Shown one piece after another: positions 14,201 through 27,300 of a DNA stretch of 64,000 nucleotides. The translations under genes were made by a program, and so were the position numbers. Under the pieces are notes generated by a model, which was not told where the DNA came from, made no database searches, and saw only the letters and a program-made list of their open reading frames with translations. Location: assembly GCF_002078875.1 (NCBI RefSeq), contig NC_034415.1, forward strand, positions 26,561,413-26,625,412. Reading direction: 5' to 3'. The first letter of the stretch is position 1, and each line of letters begins with the position of its first letter. This DNA is from Numida meleagris. Lineage: Eukaryota; Chordata; Aves; Galliformes; Numididae.

Positions 14201-15469
14201 CTTGATGGCTTCTTCTGAGGATTTGAGGTGATGCTAGCTGCCGCTCCGACCTCCAGCTTTGTCTGCTTCTGCCTGGCTCTGGAACACACCGCTGTGTCCC
14301 AGCCGTGCCGTGCCCACATTTGTGAAGCAGACCCGACGTGAACCTAGGCGGGGAGCAGCAGCTTCATGTAACTGGACCTTGTTTCTATCTGCGTAAGAAT
14401 AATCCAGAGGAATGAAAATATTTATACTCTTTTTTTGCGTGTGAAGCGTAGAAGATTGGAAAGCTGACCTGGGATTTGTCAGCGGTGCTGGTCAGAGGAT
14501 GCACGGGTCACTCTGGAAGGTTGCCCCGGAGCCTCTCCAACTACAGGCAGCTCCAGCCCTCGGGAAACCTCCCCCTGTTCCCCTGCCCTCCCCCAGACCC
14601 TTCAATCTTCCTTATCTCCCCTACCCCTCATCTGACCCCTTCAGTCCTGCTTTCAAAGAGTCTCCTCCAGAAGCTGTCAAGAGATGCAGGAAGGCAAGCA
14701 GGGGTTATCTCTGCGTGCAGGTTATCTCAGGGCTTGCTCTCAAGAAATCTGTGAGCAGTACAAGTTATCCCCAGCTGGAGACACGCAGGGGCTGCTCCGT
14801 TCCGTGGGGCCAGCTGTCTTGTGGATACGGGTGAAAGATGAGAACTCTGAAAATAGTGCTAGGGTCGTCCCAAAGCCAGAAGGAGGTGCCTGTGATTGGG
14901 AAACGTGGAAGGAAAGTTATTTTCTTCTCATGTATTTGGGGACTCCGAACTAGCTTCCTGGGTAAGGAAGGGCTTCCTGGAATTCTTCGGAGTGATTTTA
15001 TACCCAGAAGGGAATTATTTGATGCTGGATCCAATATAAACATGAGATTCAGCTTTGCAGTGAGACAGCCCTGTGACAACCCCCCTCCAAAATGTAATCA
15101 GTAAAGTTTTTCCCTGATGCAAACCCTGTGTCTGATTCCAAGTTGGACTCCTGCTTGCTCACTCCTCAGCTGGCTTCGCTGAAACTTCACAACATTTAGT
15201 CTTGCTTTTCCTTGCAGTGCTGAGTCACTCTCTGATCTGAGTGAGAACGAACATGTTTGTTACTCTAAGTTTTGTGAGCCTCTGTCTGAAATCCAAATGA
15301 AAAAAACTGCAATGTCAGTTTGCTCAAAAATAAGTTTTTAGAAGTATTGTTCTGCTCCATTCTTTTGTGCGTAACACTTGTACAAATGTTGTGTTCTCTG
15401 TCACTTCTGGCCTCTTTAGCTGTGCCATGGGAATCTGGACTGTGGCAGAATCAGACTCTTAAGAAGCAT
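11210..15469. other. No gene recognised
   Basis: This is unique sequence. Around 14460-14850 it becomes C-rich and G+C-rich, with overlapping open frames of 89-111 codons on both strands. It has few CpGs and no recognisable domain, so these frames reflect composition. The rest is AT-leaning with no repeat family that I can place. Confidence 0.55.
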
Positions 15470-15545
15470 GACCAAAGGAAAACTGAGGTTTAGCTGGGTT
15501 TAAATAGATTTTTCAAGGTAAGAGGTGACTCTTCAGAAAAGGCAA
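15470..15545 (-). repeat. Probable MIR SINE fragment, reverse orientation
   Basis: Plus-strand sequence around 15475-15530 follows the reverse complement of the MIR core: AGGAAAACTGAGG, then a TTTAG/GGTTTAA block, then CAAGGT. That is the order of the CTCAGTTTCCT and ACCTTG blocks of MIR read backwards. MIR is an ancient tRNA-derived SINE shared by amniotes and badly eroded in birds. The CAAGGTAAGAG near 15515, which looks like a splice donor, falls inside this copy. Confidence 0.45.
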
Positions 15546-16848
15546 CACATCGTTGTGTCTGCTAAGTTTTCTCTCTGTCCTGTAATGCACTGTAAGATTT
15601 TTATGTCTCAGCTCTTTTTGACTGCTGCATAATGCACTATTTGGGGTGTATAGCAAACACTGGTCTTGAATAGCTCCTTATGGACTTGACATTTACCTCT
15701 GCAAATCCTTCTTTCTGTCCCAGTTCATTCTGGTCAGGCAGGAAGCTCATAAAAGGTGGCAGTAGCAGATCTGTACCCACAGAAGTTGGATCACAGGGCA
15801 GATGAGTAACGCAGCTTTCTTTGAGCATTGAGATGCTCACGTCAAGCGGGTGTAGCTTGCATCCACCGAAACCCCAGAGGCACGTGCAGACAGCGAGGGC
15901 TGGAGCTGGGGGATGCACTGGGGAGCTCTGAATGTCAAGCATCAGTCAGTGACTTGAGCTAAAAAGAGGGACAGCATCAGTGCTCGCAGGGCTGGAGCTT
16001 CATGGGGAGCAGAAAGCAGAACGCGGTAGCGCATACTCAGTGCCTCGCGGGCTGTGTGTGCACCACAAGGATTTTGCAGGGGACTGGGGATTGCGCAATT
16101 ATAACCAAGGGCATAATTTTCGGGATTATACTCATGCACACAGAGGAAAATGTAGTTTGCAGAATTCTTTACTGATGATGAACCATAAGCCAGAAAGAAC
16201 GCTATTGGGTTTTCTGATGTCAGTGTGAGCTGGTAGAGTTGGCAATCAGAGCAAGTATCCTTCAATTATGGGCTGAACAAGTTGAACAGAAGTCACTGAG
16301 GCATAACCAGTATGGAGCCCCATATTGCTATTATTGTATTTGCCTCTCAGAAAATAAGACATGCTTAGAAGTCCGTAAGCTGTTCCCTCTCCTTCCCTCT
16401 CCTCAGCTGAAGAATTAATCTCTTTGTCATACGTGACAGCTGCACAAGTTACAGGAACAAAACATGTAGGTGTTGGGAATAAAGTCATTAAACAACATGC
16501 TATTTGTTAAGCACATCTAGTTCTGGACAAATTCGTACTACAGCTTTTCTGTGTCATGTGTGCAGGTGATGAAGAGTATTGAAGAATTTCCAGCAGTAAG
16601 AATTTCATTTCTTGCCTTGAATCAAATTGTGATTCAGAATGAAAATGTCACTGAGACACGGGCTGTAGTGAGAATATATGACCGCTGTTTCCAATCACCC
16701 TATAATTAGAAGGGCTTTTTCTTGTTGATGCATGAGCTAAAGCAACCTCTGCAGGGCTAAGAGCAATAACAAGAATTAAAGTTCACTTTCATCAGAAGGG
16801 ACAATAGCTGATAAGCAGCTAGTTGAAAAATGTTATGTTCAGTGGTTC

Positions 16849-16996
16849 TTGGAGGTGTACAAGGCCAGGTTGGATGGGGCCCTGGGCAACCCGATCTGGT
16901 GCCTGATCTTCTGGGTGGCAACCAGCCCATGGCATAGGGGTTGGAGCAGGATGATCTTTAAGGTCCTTTCCAACCCAAGGCGTTCTTTGATGCCAT
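16849..16996 (+). mobile_element. CR1 LINE 3'-end fragment
   Basis: The order of blocks is diagnostic of the CR1 3' region: GGCCAGGTTGGATGGGGCC, CTGGGCAACC, GGGTGGCAACC, CCCATGGCA, GATCTTTAAGGTCC, TTCCAACCCAAGG. Only about 150 bp remain, as is usual for 5'-truncated CR1 copies. CR1 is a non-LTR retroposon whose full element encodes an ORF2 reverse transcriptase. None of the coding part is present, so the copy is dead. The terminal short repeats are degraded. The sequence resembles copies common in galliform birds. Confidence 0.9.
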
Positions 16997-17172
16997 GACT
17001 CTTCATTGAAAAGGTGGTGTTATTGACAGGGAAGTGTTTCATAGTAAGAATTCTGTTCCCCAAACAGAGATACAGCATGGACACAGACTTGTTTGGTTTT
17101 TACACTTTTTTTTTTCTTCTAAGCAACCTTAGTAATTAAGTTTCCTTTTGAAATTTTCTGTTATCTCTGATA

Positions 17173-17204
17173 CGATGATGTCATATAATTATATGACATG
17201 ATCG
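17173..17204. repeat. 32-bp near-perfect palindrome with a 22-bp perfect core
   Basis: Positions 17178-17199 form a perfect spacer-free palindrome with arm ATGTCATATAA. After one G/G mismatch (17177 and 17200), four more pairs match (CGAT/ATCG), giving 15 of 16 pairs. The core is AT-rich and could extrude as a cruciform or bind a dimeric protein. It lies about 180 bp downstream of the CR1 fragment. No terminal repeat or target duplication points to a transposon. Confidence 0.85.
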
Positions 17205-20200
17205 GTAATGATAAATCATCAATAAAAGATAAAATATTAGATATTATACCTTCATATCTGTAACATGGCTCCAGTTTTGGCTGTGATAGCTGCCATCACG
17301 ATGTCCAGAAGGAAGCACCCAGCCCTTAGGCACTGTTCATACAGCAGGGAAGTTCGGGAACTTCTGATCTCAGGGTTGAAGGCACACACTGACATTTTCT
17401 GTATTCACTCCCCCAGGTTTGAGTCTACCTACTTTCCGTGGAGTTTTTAAAATGCCATTACTCAGTGATTCATCGCCCACACATGGAGGGAGGAATTCAA
17501 ATCAGATGGGAAACAAAGTGACAAAGTGCTCTCCACTGGGAAAAGGAGGAGATAGATAGGACTTTTGGCAGTGGAACGATCAGGGAAGGAAATAAAATCA
17601 CTGATGGGGAGAATAGGGTTCTGTCATTTGGTTAAACTGGAACTAGGTATGAGAGCAACTGAGATGGTGGTGGTGGGGAGAAGGAAAAGGTGTGTTCACC
17701 AAACCCTATCTACAGCAAAAAAAAAACTGGGGGACAATGCGGTGATGGGCAAAGAAAGCCTTTTTTTTTTTTAATTTCCTGAGGATACCTAACTTGCTTT
17801 CCTGAGCAACACTTGCCCATATAGATCGTTCCCAAGCTGGTGGCTGTGTGGAAGAGATGTTGCACCATGTGGGTTCCAGTGATTGGATGAGCAGTAGGAA
17901 GCCTGGTGTTGCCTGGCATGCATCACCCTGTGTACGATGTTTGATTGCACTGGCTGAGAAGTCAAAAATAGGAGGAGGAAGAGATCTGCAACAGGAAGAG
18001 GTCAAAGGAAAGTAGCTCTGCTCATGTAGTTGGTTGGAGGTGTTTTCCTCAATAAATTTTTAACCATTACTTTGCCATTTTCATGGTGAACTGAACAGTT
18101 GCCTCCTGTTGCTTGCCCTTCTGCTATATCTTGGGTACAAGATACAATTTCTGCCTCGTTGTGCTATGGATTTGCACCTGACCTGATCACTGGAGACGGA
18201 GTGCCTGGAGCTGTCTACCAGTTATCTGAGACAGTCCAAGGCTGCAGCAAGGAAGTGGCCTATCCTTTCTGTCAGCATACAAGGATTACCACGTGGTCGA
18301 TGTTAACTAACCACAGATCTCAGATAGCTTTTTGTAAGATGTTTATACATTAAAAAAAAAAAAAAAAAAAGTAAAATTTTTGCCATTTGCCTTCTTGTTT
18401 GCAAGCCTTGAGAATGCAAATGGGTCACGCTTTCAAGATTCTTCACGCAATCAGTGTTTGGGAAATTTTTTTTTAGACATAATTATATACCTCCAGGAGC
18501 TGGATCTCATTCAACTTGCAGTTTAAATCACAGCAGTTAGTAGGATTGTACCAGACTGAAAAAGCCTAAGGAAGAAATTTCACACATTTGTAAAATTCTT
18601 CACTTTCTCTGGTTTCTATTTATTTTTGTATTTATATGTTTATTTACTGCAAAGGTACTGCTGAAGTACAAGCGACTTTGATTTGATAAAATCAAAACAT
18701 GCTCATTCTTAGAAGTGAGAGAGCAAAATCAGATTTGCTGCATTTGGGCAGTTATACAATCTTTCATATATCACCATTTCTTGAAGCAGAAGGTTCAAGT
18801 GGAAAATATCTGCTCTTCACAATGCAGTGAAACTGGAGGTTGGCCGAATCATCAGGCAGGCTGAACAATCTTCTGGGCTGACTTGTCCCCTTCTGTCTGT
18901 GGGGCGGTGGAGCCCTGGCTGAGCTGTCCACACAGCTGCACCCCAAGGAGCTCTCCTCATCTCTGCCTGCCCTGTTTCTTCATCTCTCTCCTTTCAGAGA
19001 AAGTTCTGAATGCTTCTTGAGTATGTTTTCTGTGTTTTGAGATAACACTTGAAAAGGAAACTTCTCGATCTCTTTTTTCCCTACCAGCTCTTGGGAAGTC
19101 TTTTCCTTTTTCCCTTCTCAAATTCACATGACTGTCAGAAGTCGAGGAGCAAATAGGTAAGCAAGCACCAAAACAAGCACAGCAGAGCAAGCCATCTGGT
19201 GTGCGGAGGAGGGCCGACTCCTACAGCTCTGATCTCAGCACGAATGCACAGCATCTGTGTGGGGCTGGGGCTGGCGGGAATGGGGATGTGCAGCGCTATT
19301 AGGGAGATGAAGATCTGGCTCTGACACACCCTGGGGGAGGAGATGCTTGATGCCCAGGCACCTGCTGTAGCACCAAAGGAGCAGAAGCTCCAGAGCATCA
19401 GGAATGGGTCTGGGGCACACGCCACTCTTGCAGTTCCTTGCTAGGAAGCATCGTTTGGGGCTCTGCACTTATGATGTTGTTGCGTCTGTTCCTTGGGATG
19501 TAAGGAAGTGTCATACCAAAAACCAGCAGTGGCAGCTCAGCCCAGCAGAGCTTCAGCTTCCTTCCTCGAGCAACCTAACGGGAACGGCATTCCCCAGTGG
19601 CCTACGGGGCAGCCAGAAGTTCCTCATTGTGGTTCTCATGGGAACTTTGCAGGCTGTCAGTGTCAGGGAAAATGGTTTCCCAGCATCAGTTTCCTTGAAA
19701 ACTACGAGTCTGTAGGCAGTCCCCCAGTGCCGGCCACACTCTTCTCCGCAGCAGCATTGCCAGCCCTGAGATGAACTCGTTCACTCATCACACCTTGGCA
19801 AAAACAACCAGTTTCTGAAAAATGCTGCTGCTGCTGTCTGGTTTTGGGTTGTACTCAGCCCTCACCCTACAGCTACTGCTGAGAGAAACCGTTTCTTTAT
19901 GGGAGTGAAACTGATGGTTTCTGAGACTGGGATAAGATGAACCGTCAGCTGTGATAGAGCCAGCAGCAAAACTGCGAGTGGGCATCAAGCTGCGAGGCAG
20001 TAACACCCTGCTCTGTTCCAGGTCTCTTATCTACTGCTTTACCTCCCCTTCTTAGTAGAAATAATGGTGCTAGTACCTAAGGATACCCCTGAAGACTTAA
20101 GTGGTTCATCTTTTCAGCATGCTTCAAAGACTGTATGGCTATGCAGTTGTAAAGTATTATTATCTGCCACTTCGGAAAGATGCTCCACGTTTCCGTGAGA

Positions 20201-23200
20201 TTTAAAGCAAAGTAGAGAATTGGGCTATTTATCCTACAATTCACTGGAAAATTAAGTTTCTATGGGAACTACCACTTCAAGTTATTTACGTTTCTCTACT
20301 GAGAAACATCTTGAGAAAGAGCATTGCCATGAATGGCAAATAGATGTTACATTTGTTATAATAATATAATGTTTACAAAAGAGTGTGTGTGTTCTAAGTG
20401 TTGTTATTGGGTTGCTCTATAAATCCTGGATCTGTTGAATATATTGCCGTGTTTATAGTAGCAACTGATAACTAACAGCAAAGAAGAGACTCAAGTTTAC
20501 CCATGGGAAAAAAGACAGTGGCGTGTAAAAGTAATGTGTGAAAATTCCTCCAGGCCCCCTGGGGTGATGAATCTGCACCGAAACAGAAGATTGAATCTAA
20601 TATCTCTGTCAGAGCTGATTCTTTAAAAACTAATTTCTGAGTAAAATAACAAGAGAAATGCTGACATTTTTTGCTTTAGATGGAGCGCTGGTCGCATATG
20701 CACGTGAGTGCAGTTAGAATGCAAGTGTTAGTTTCTGTTACTTAGCTTTGCAGTCTCCTTCAGCTCTCCAGTTGTAATGTGCTGGGTAAGTGTATCTTAT
20801 GCACCAGATAAAATAGCAATAATCATCTATTAGTGATAATAATAGTTTGGATTACCAGTGTTAGGTACAGTAGAAACAGCAGTGTGAGTCTTCCTAGAGC
20901 AGATGGTCTGGGTCCAGTGTTGTGTCCTTACTCATCACTCTCTTACTCCTGCAGATTGTAGTGACCAGATTATCAAAGAATATGCTGGATTAGGGGAAGG
21001 GGCTCCTCCACCCATGTCCTGGGGGGATGAGTCATTATAGATGCTGAGAAAAGAGGGTGAGAAGCCTGGACCATAGTCTTCCTCCTGGCATTTGGTGGTC
21101 AGCTCTTACCAAGATTTCCTCATCTGGAGGTTGCATCCATCTGTTGCCTTTATCAGGCATTGGCAGACCTAGCGCACAGTGAGGATGATCTTACCCTGAA
21201 GATGAGAAAGGAATTACAGCCAAACTGGAAATGGGAAAGCGCCTCGTGCTGAGCACATCCAGCTTCTTCAGGAAAGCTTTAATACACATCTTAGTGATTT
21301 AGGTACCTGAACAACATTGATGCCCTTTTTGTCAGTTGAATGCTTTGGAAATGTTAATCAAAGCCTTTAATCAGACTGATAGCAACGAAGGTCTTTGCTC
21401 CAAATGTAAATTAGTCAGTCCATTGATAAATAATGGCTGAAGTGGTTCTTGGTACCAAAACATCTTATAATGCTTGCTGCTGGTGCATAAGTAAAAACCT
21501 CTAGGTATCAGTGTAATCATTTCAATAGTTTACGTCAGTTAACCGACAAATGCAACCCCCAAATAATAGCCAATAAAAAAAGAGGGGCTGATCTGCTGCT
21601 TCCTAAATTGAATTTGCTGTCTGAAATGGCTGAATTAGAGCTGTTAGTGTGTGCAGTGTATTGGTGCCGTCTTGACCATGTACTACATCGTGGTGTCTCT
21701 TCCATGCCTTTGTTTTGCAGTTTTTCTTGCCCAAGTCTTCTCAGAAGCCTTCAATACAAGACATAACACAGATCCTGCCCTGGTAGCAAATCATGCAGTC
21801 TTTTGTTTCAAGCACACAGCACGTACCCAGACTTGCTCATAAAATATCCATAGCAAAATCACACGATGCCTGTCTCTCTTATACATTTTTAAGAGCTGTG
21901 TCCCAAATCCATTAAAGACTGCAAGGCATGAATAGAATAATCCTTCCTGCCATATGTGTGAGGAGGGATTTGGGATCAAGTAACTGTACGTATGAAATGA
22001 ATTGTGAATTTGGGCACTCCCAGATTCTGCTGTGAGAACAGAATGCCTCTCGCCGTCCCCATCTTCTGTCTAAATTGCTGAGCAGTGTTTTGCAACACAG
22101 AACAGGGGAAGTGGCAATGGAGGTGGCATAAAGAGAGGTCAGAGAAATAAAACTGCAAGGGTCAGAAGATGGTGATGATAATGTGTACCAATGAAACATG
22201 CTTTCTGATTTGAGGACGACAGAGTGGACGGATTGGTGTGCTACGATAAAAGCAATTACTTTAGCACTATGAAGTGTCTGCTCTTACTTTGTAAGTGAAC
22301 CCTGGACATCCAGTTTTGTACCTTGGTAAAAATCGGCCTTTGTTGCTTCACCCTTAGGAGATGCAGGGAACCTGGTGACGTCCCAGGTAACGAAGGCAGA
22401 TGTTCAAAGGAGAAGAAGGGCATTAGTCACTCAGATTGAAAGAGAATTGGGTGTCTTCCTCCCTAGGGCTCTTTATAAAATTGCAAACTACAGCTCCTGC
22501 CAGGAGTCCTCTCATCTGATCATTTCTGTACGACCAGAATTGTCTTTAATTCGGAAAATTTGCACTCCACCTAAGTGTAGGTGCCAGGTAGTTCTTTTTC
22601 CTATTCGGTGCCTTGCATCTTGGAATCATGTGCAGGTGCCCTCAGAGACACATTTCACCCTTCAGCGATGCCCAGGATCATCTGCAGGACTGTGGCTGTG
22701 TGAGTGGGGCTCCCAGGCAGCTGCATTAGCTCCCCAGAAGCCAGGAGGTGGCTGCAGGGCTGGAGGCGATGCTCTTACTCCTCTGGTGCTTTCGAAAACT
22801 TTTCCCCAAAAGCCATGTGCCACTTTAAAGGAACGCAGAAGAGCTTCATAATGCATTGTCAAGAGCTGTGACTGCGAAGCCTGGCTTTCCTGGTATTAAT
22901 TCACATTTGTTCAGAATTGGATCACATTGAGCCCTTATTACTGGAGGCACTGAGTTTGTTGGAAATCCTTGAGAGCAGAATCAGTATTTTTAATTCAGAA
23001 GCAGGCTGGAGGGCAAAACAGCCTCCATACTCTGGGATTTCACTCTGAAGAAAATCCCTTTGACAGAATCTTCAGTAACTAACTGATCACAGAAGTTTAA
23101 AAGCAAAATTTACTGTAAATATTAATTTGGGATTTTTCTATCTTGGTCATCTGCTTTTTTAAAATGACATTTTACTAGAATTGCCTTTACAGCTTGTGAT

Positions 23201-24302
23201 TCCCTTTTTTACTTTCAGTTTCCCTTCTGTACTGCATCACTTGTAAGTAGGCTGTGGTTTTCTCAACATGTAGCTGTGATGCTTGCTGTGTTTTCTTCTA
23301 TAATACTTCTATTTAGAAAGCAGAGAAGAACCAGCCATAAATAAAACTAATTATTTTCCCCTTGCTTTTAAGTTTCTACCGTTAAGGTGAGTTTAACGTA
23401 CACAGTTCCTTAGCAAGGTAATGTGTTTGCACCACACCATACTTGTGCTTATTTTGGGATTTTTGGTAACGTTTTATTGTTGCATGGTTACAAATAGGAA
23501 CCTTGATCCTGCTTTTATGTTGCTGGATCCCAAGTAATGTCGTCATGCTTCTGCATGGAATGGGAGCCTGCTCTCCCAGTTTGGCTGCTGGTCAGGATTT
23601 ACCATTAGCAAAATACTGTGATTTTCTGCACGCTTCTCAGAAAAGTCATTATTATTTTAATGCTTTATTTTCTATATTTCCATTTGCAGGTCTGATCACT
23701 TTTGATCACTTTTCTATGATAGGGTTGATTCTTTTTCCATTTTAAGACACTTGAGGTTACTTTCAGACACAAATTTTCTTAGTCAGTAAGTGACCTCAGC
23801 TACTGTTATCATCAGCTTGTACTAAAATCAGCAATACCTGTTTTGCAGGCCTTTCTTGTAAGGGCTATTAGATGTACTTAAAGAGGCTAGATGCCCAAAT
23901 CAAGAGCATGGGATGCTGCAGTTGCTATTTTCTTTTGTGAGTTACATCCTGGAGCTCACTGCAGCTGTGCGGAGCTGTGAAGACCAACCTGCCTTCAGCA
24001 CTGCCACCCTCCCAGGAGACCTGGGATGTTTGATCTCCCTGATGTTCCTCGAACCACTCATAGGTTTGACCTTCTGCACGGGGTTCACTTGTCTGACATC
24101 AGCACCCAAAATGTCCCTAGTCCAGGGAGGGGCATCTTCACAGGGTGCTTCCTCACGCTTACCATAGAAACCTATCCTTGGGGTGATGTGAGTCTGAAAT
24201 GTCTGTCTCTCTGTAGAGAAAGCCTCAGCTGCTCCCTGGCACCTCACTTTCAGACAGCTACAGGTAGTTGAGATAAAAAAAGCCTTTCTTTTATTTGGAA
24301 TT
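17205..24302. other. No gene recognised
   Basis: The sequence is mostly unique. Open frames at 18099-18353, 19404-19774 and 22375-22851 (158 codons) have no recognised domain. Short A10 and T12 runs occur at 17716-17772. A strong-looking acceptor and donor bracket 23317-23396, but the 80-nt segment has no recognisable product. Around 20340-20370 the sequence is AT-rich. Confidence 0.55.
18352..18370 (+). repeat. A19 homopolymer tract
   Basis: Nineteen uninterrupted A residues. No AATAAA lies in the 30 bases upstream and no recognisable retrocopy precedes the tract, so I treat it as a simple repeat. CR1 elements do not end in poly(A), so it is not a CR1 tail. Confidence 0.8.
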
Positions 24303-24323
24303 AAAAAAAAAAAAAAAAAAAAA
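24303..24323 (+). repeat. A21 homopolymer tract
   Basis: Twenty-one uninterrupted A residues followed by GGGG. No polyadenylation signal and no recognisable cDNA-like sequence precede it. It is listed as a simple repeat, and its length may vary between individuals. Confidence 0.8.
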
Positions 24324-27300
24324 GGGGATCTTTTGCACTGGATTTGTATACGCATTGGTGAAATTGAGGGCATAAAGAAACTCTTAGAGCTGCTTTCCTG
24401 ATGTTGAAACAGTACCTTCTTTTGGTGCTGAAGGTGGTAATTCTGGGCATTTCAGCGCAGGTATTCATCAAAGGGCAGGTTCTGCCACTCTTCACCACAC
24501 TGGGTGATCCCATTTTCCTGGGAAGTGCCACTGGGGCAGGTTCCTGTTTTCTGTGAGGCTGCGGAGCAGAGAGCCACGCTCTGTGTCTTCCTTTCTGTGC
24601 AGAGCAACATTTGTCGTTCCAGGCTGAGGCAGCTGCCCGAAATGAACCATTTCCTTCACATCTCCTTCGCCTGCAGCAATCTTGAACTTGTTGACCTATG
24701 TGCCTATTAATTATTGATATACTGTTGCATTATTTAGGCTTGTTTCATCAGACAGATACATTATTACCAGACAGACATTTGCCAGACGGGCTGATAGATA
24801 ACATCCTAAAATAAGTCTCAAGTTGCATTTGTACAATCAGGGACTGTAACTTCATTACTTTCCCCCTGACCCCTGCCTCTCACTGGCAAATTACTGCTCT
24901 GCTACCTTGGAACCTTAATAGAAACTGAAATATAATAACAGTCTCTTCAGGCAGCAGGTTCAGTCTTGACCTTGGTGCAACTGTAGTTCTGGTGCTGGTC
25001 AGTCCGCAAAAAAAAAAACAACAGAGGAAGTCTTCTCTGAAGCTGTTCTTCTTAGGATACACGAAATTGCTTTGTTTGTGCAGCCCTTACCAAGGAAAGG
25101 AGAACTGATTTCTGCCCGGTTGCTATGAGCTGTATTGCAACACCCCAGAGACACAGGCATAGCCTGATGTGTATCTCCTAGGGAAACCTGCCTTTGATTT
25201 CTTGAAACCTCGCTGCAGTCACATTGTCTATGGATCTAAGAAAAAGGCGTATCAAAATGAATTAGCCGTAATTTAAAACATGCCTGCCGAGCATTTCTGA
25301 GCCTTTAGAACTATGGCTCCAACCAAAGCAAGAATGAAGTGATACAGCTCTTCATAGCAATCACATCAAACGCTGGCACAGCCTGCTGTCACGAGCGACA
25401 AGTGACATTGCTGAATACGTGACAAGCTCATCCACCTTCTGCTCCTTTTCCTCTTTCTGTGTGCATCATGCTTCATTCTGTCGCAACCAGTTTCTCCTCT
25501 GATGTCAGAATCCCACTCAGTGCTCAGAACAGTGCCCACGTGAAAGCAAAACAGACAGAAAAGAGGAAGGAAAGCAGGCAAAGGAGGGTGCAGACAAGAA
25601 ATGTGTCTTAAGTGTTACAAATTAAACAACTTGTTTATTCTTCCTTAGGAGACACAGTCAATTTTGGGGTAAAAATTCTGGAGAGGTGTAGCTGCCGTCT
25701 TCAAAATCTAGCACTTGTCCTTCATGTCGTTTGGGTGCATATGGCTGCAGTTCAACATGCCATGGGGTTTTCAAAGCTGTGTATCCTCCTATCTCCTTGG
25801 GTGCCAGTGGTGAAGTCTTCACCCGTTGTGAATCACTTCTGTCTCATTTCTGATTCACTGCTGTAGCAGAGCCGTGTCCAAGCCCCTGGTGAAGCTCCCT
25901 TGGTCCAGCCCCAAGTGGAGCAGTGGTTGGTCCCACCACTGAAGCTTCTTTCTTTCTCTCTTAACTCCTTACTACGTGGCCACACGAGCATTTTCCCTGG
26001 CCTTGGGGAACACCAGCCACATGTGCTACCCTTTTAAAAAACACTCCTCACCCTCAAGGCCAGCGTTAATCCCTTCATTTCCCCCTGCCCAGCACACTCT
26101 TTCCCAGAAGTCCAGCCTTGTGCAGTGGATTTCAGCTCTAACAGCCAGGCACAGCTGAACAGGTAAAGGAAAGACAGACACATTATTTGGGCATCTGTTC
26201 AAAAAAAATGCTTTGGGTTTGTCAAAAGGTATTAACAACAGACAAAACAATAAAGGAGGAAACTTGTGTTGTTTTCCTCACTGTTCTGCAGCGTATCTCG
26301 AGTCTTGGTCACTCAAAAAATGGTTTTCCTGAGTGATGGCCAGCTCTTTATTTTCTAGTAGTTCTCCATTTGAATAGATGAGCATCCGAGTTTAACAGCC
26401 CTCCCTTCTAGTCCTGGATACAATGGAAGAATTTATCCTGTCCACGTTCTGGGTTTTATTTCTGTATAGAGATGGGGAAGCAACTAACTCCCACGCTCAA
26501 ATCCAATTTCATGTCTGACATCAATAAAAGTATTAAAATCCCTAACACTGAATTCAGAAACACACTGTAGACTTTCTAGATTATTTCAGGCTGGTTTACT
26601 GGAATTAAATTATGTAAAAGTCATAGAAAACAGCACATTCTTATGTAAAACTCCACCAAACAAGTGCTGTGATTTTAACTGAGTTGAAAAAATAAAACAT
26701 GGAGTGTAATTTTTGTTGAGGGCCATGTGTTAGCTTTTGAAAACGAGAAGGAAATAAATGATCCGAGTCACACAAAACATATGCCTGCAAAATAATGATA
26801 AAATATATATCGTATCTGGACCTCATAAGTGTGGTTATTAATTCTTGCTGCTGTTGTGGCTGCAGGCTTTTGCTGTGCAAAAAAAGCCCATATTGCAGTG
26901 CAGAATGATTTTGATTTCTACTGCGTCTGGAATAATACAGTCTTCTTGCAATAGCGTGGTGGGTTCTGAGCTCTTCAGCTGAGGGAATGCTGGAAGCTTG
27001 CAGAAATACATTCTTTGGTCCTGCTGACTGTGGCACAGATCACCTATTATTCCACTCAGGATACGAACTTGACCTTTGGTGTACAATACCCTAAACTCTG
27101 AGATGGTCCAAAGGAGTGGTCAGCATGTGCTCAGCTGAATGTAAGCACTCTCATACCGGGAGTGCTGGCGCTGTGCCCTGGAGTTGCTTTCTTAAAAAAG
27201 CCACATGAGAAGTATTGTGTTTTTATTCTCCCTTTCATGTGCAGACTGCATTTTGGAGGGAGGGGCTGTGGTGAAAGCTCCTACCATGCCAAGAACGCCC

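Noticed and set aside
18072..18370. Possible processed pseudogene ending in an A19 tract
   Set aside because: No polyadenylation signal near the tract and no recognisable cDNA-like sequence upstream.
22375..22851. 158-codon plus-strand open frame with a basic N-terminus
   Set aside because: Low-complexity Gly/Ala-rich end, no domain that I recognise, and no supporting signals.
23317..23396. Strong acceptor and GTGAGT donor around an 80-nt segment with one open frame
   Set aside because: Short open segments between chance splice words are common, and no recognisable peptide results.
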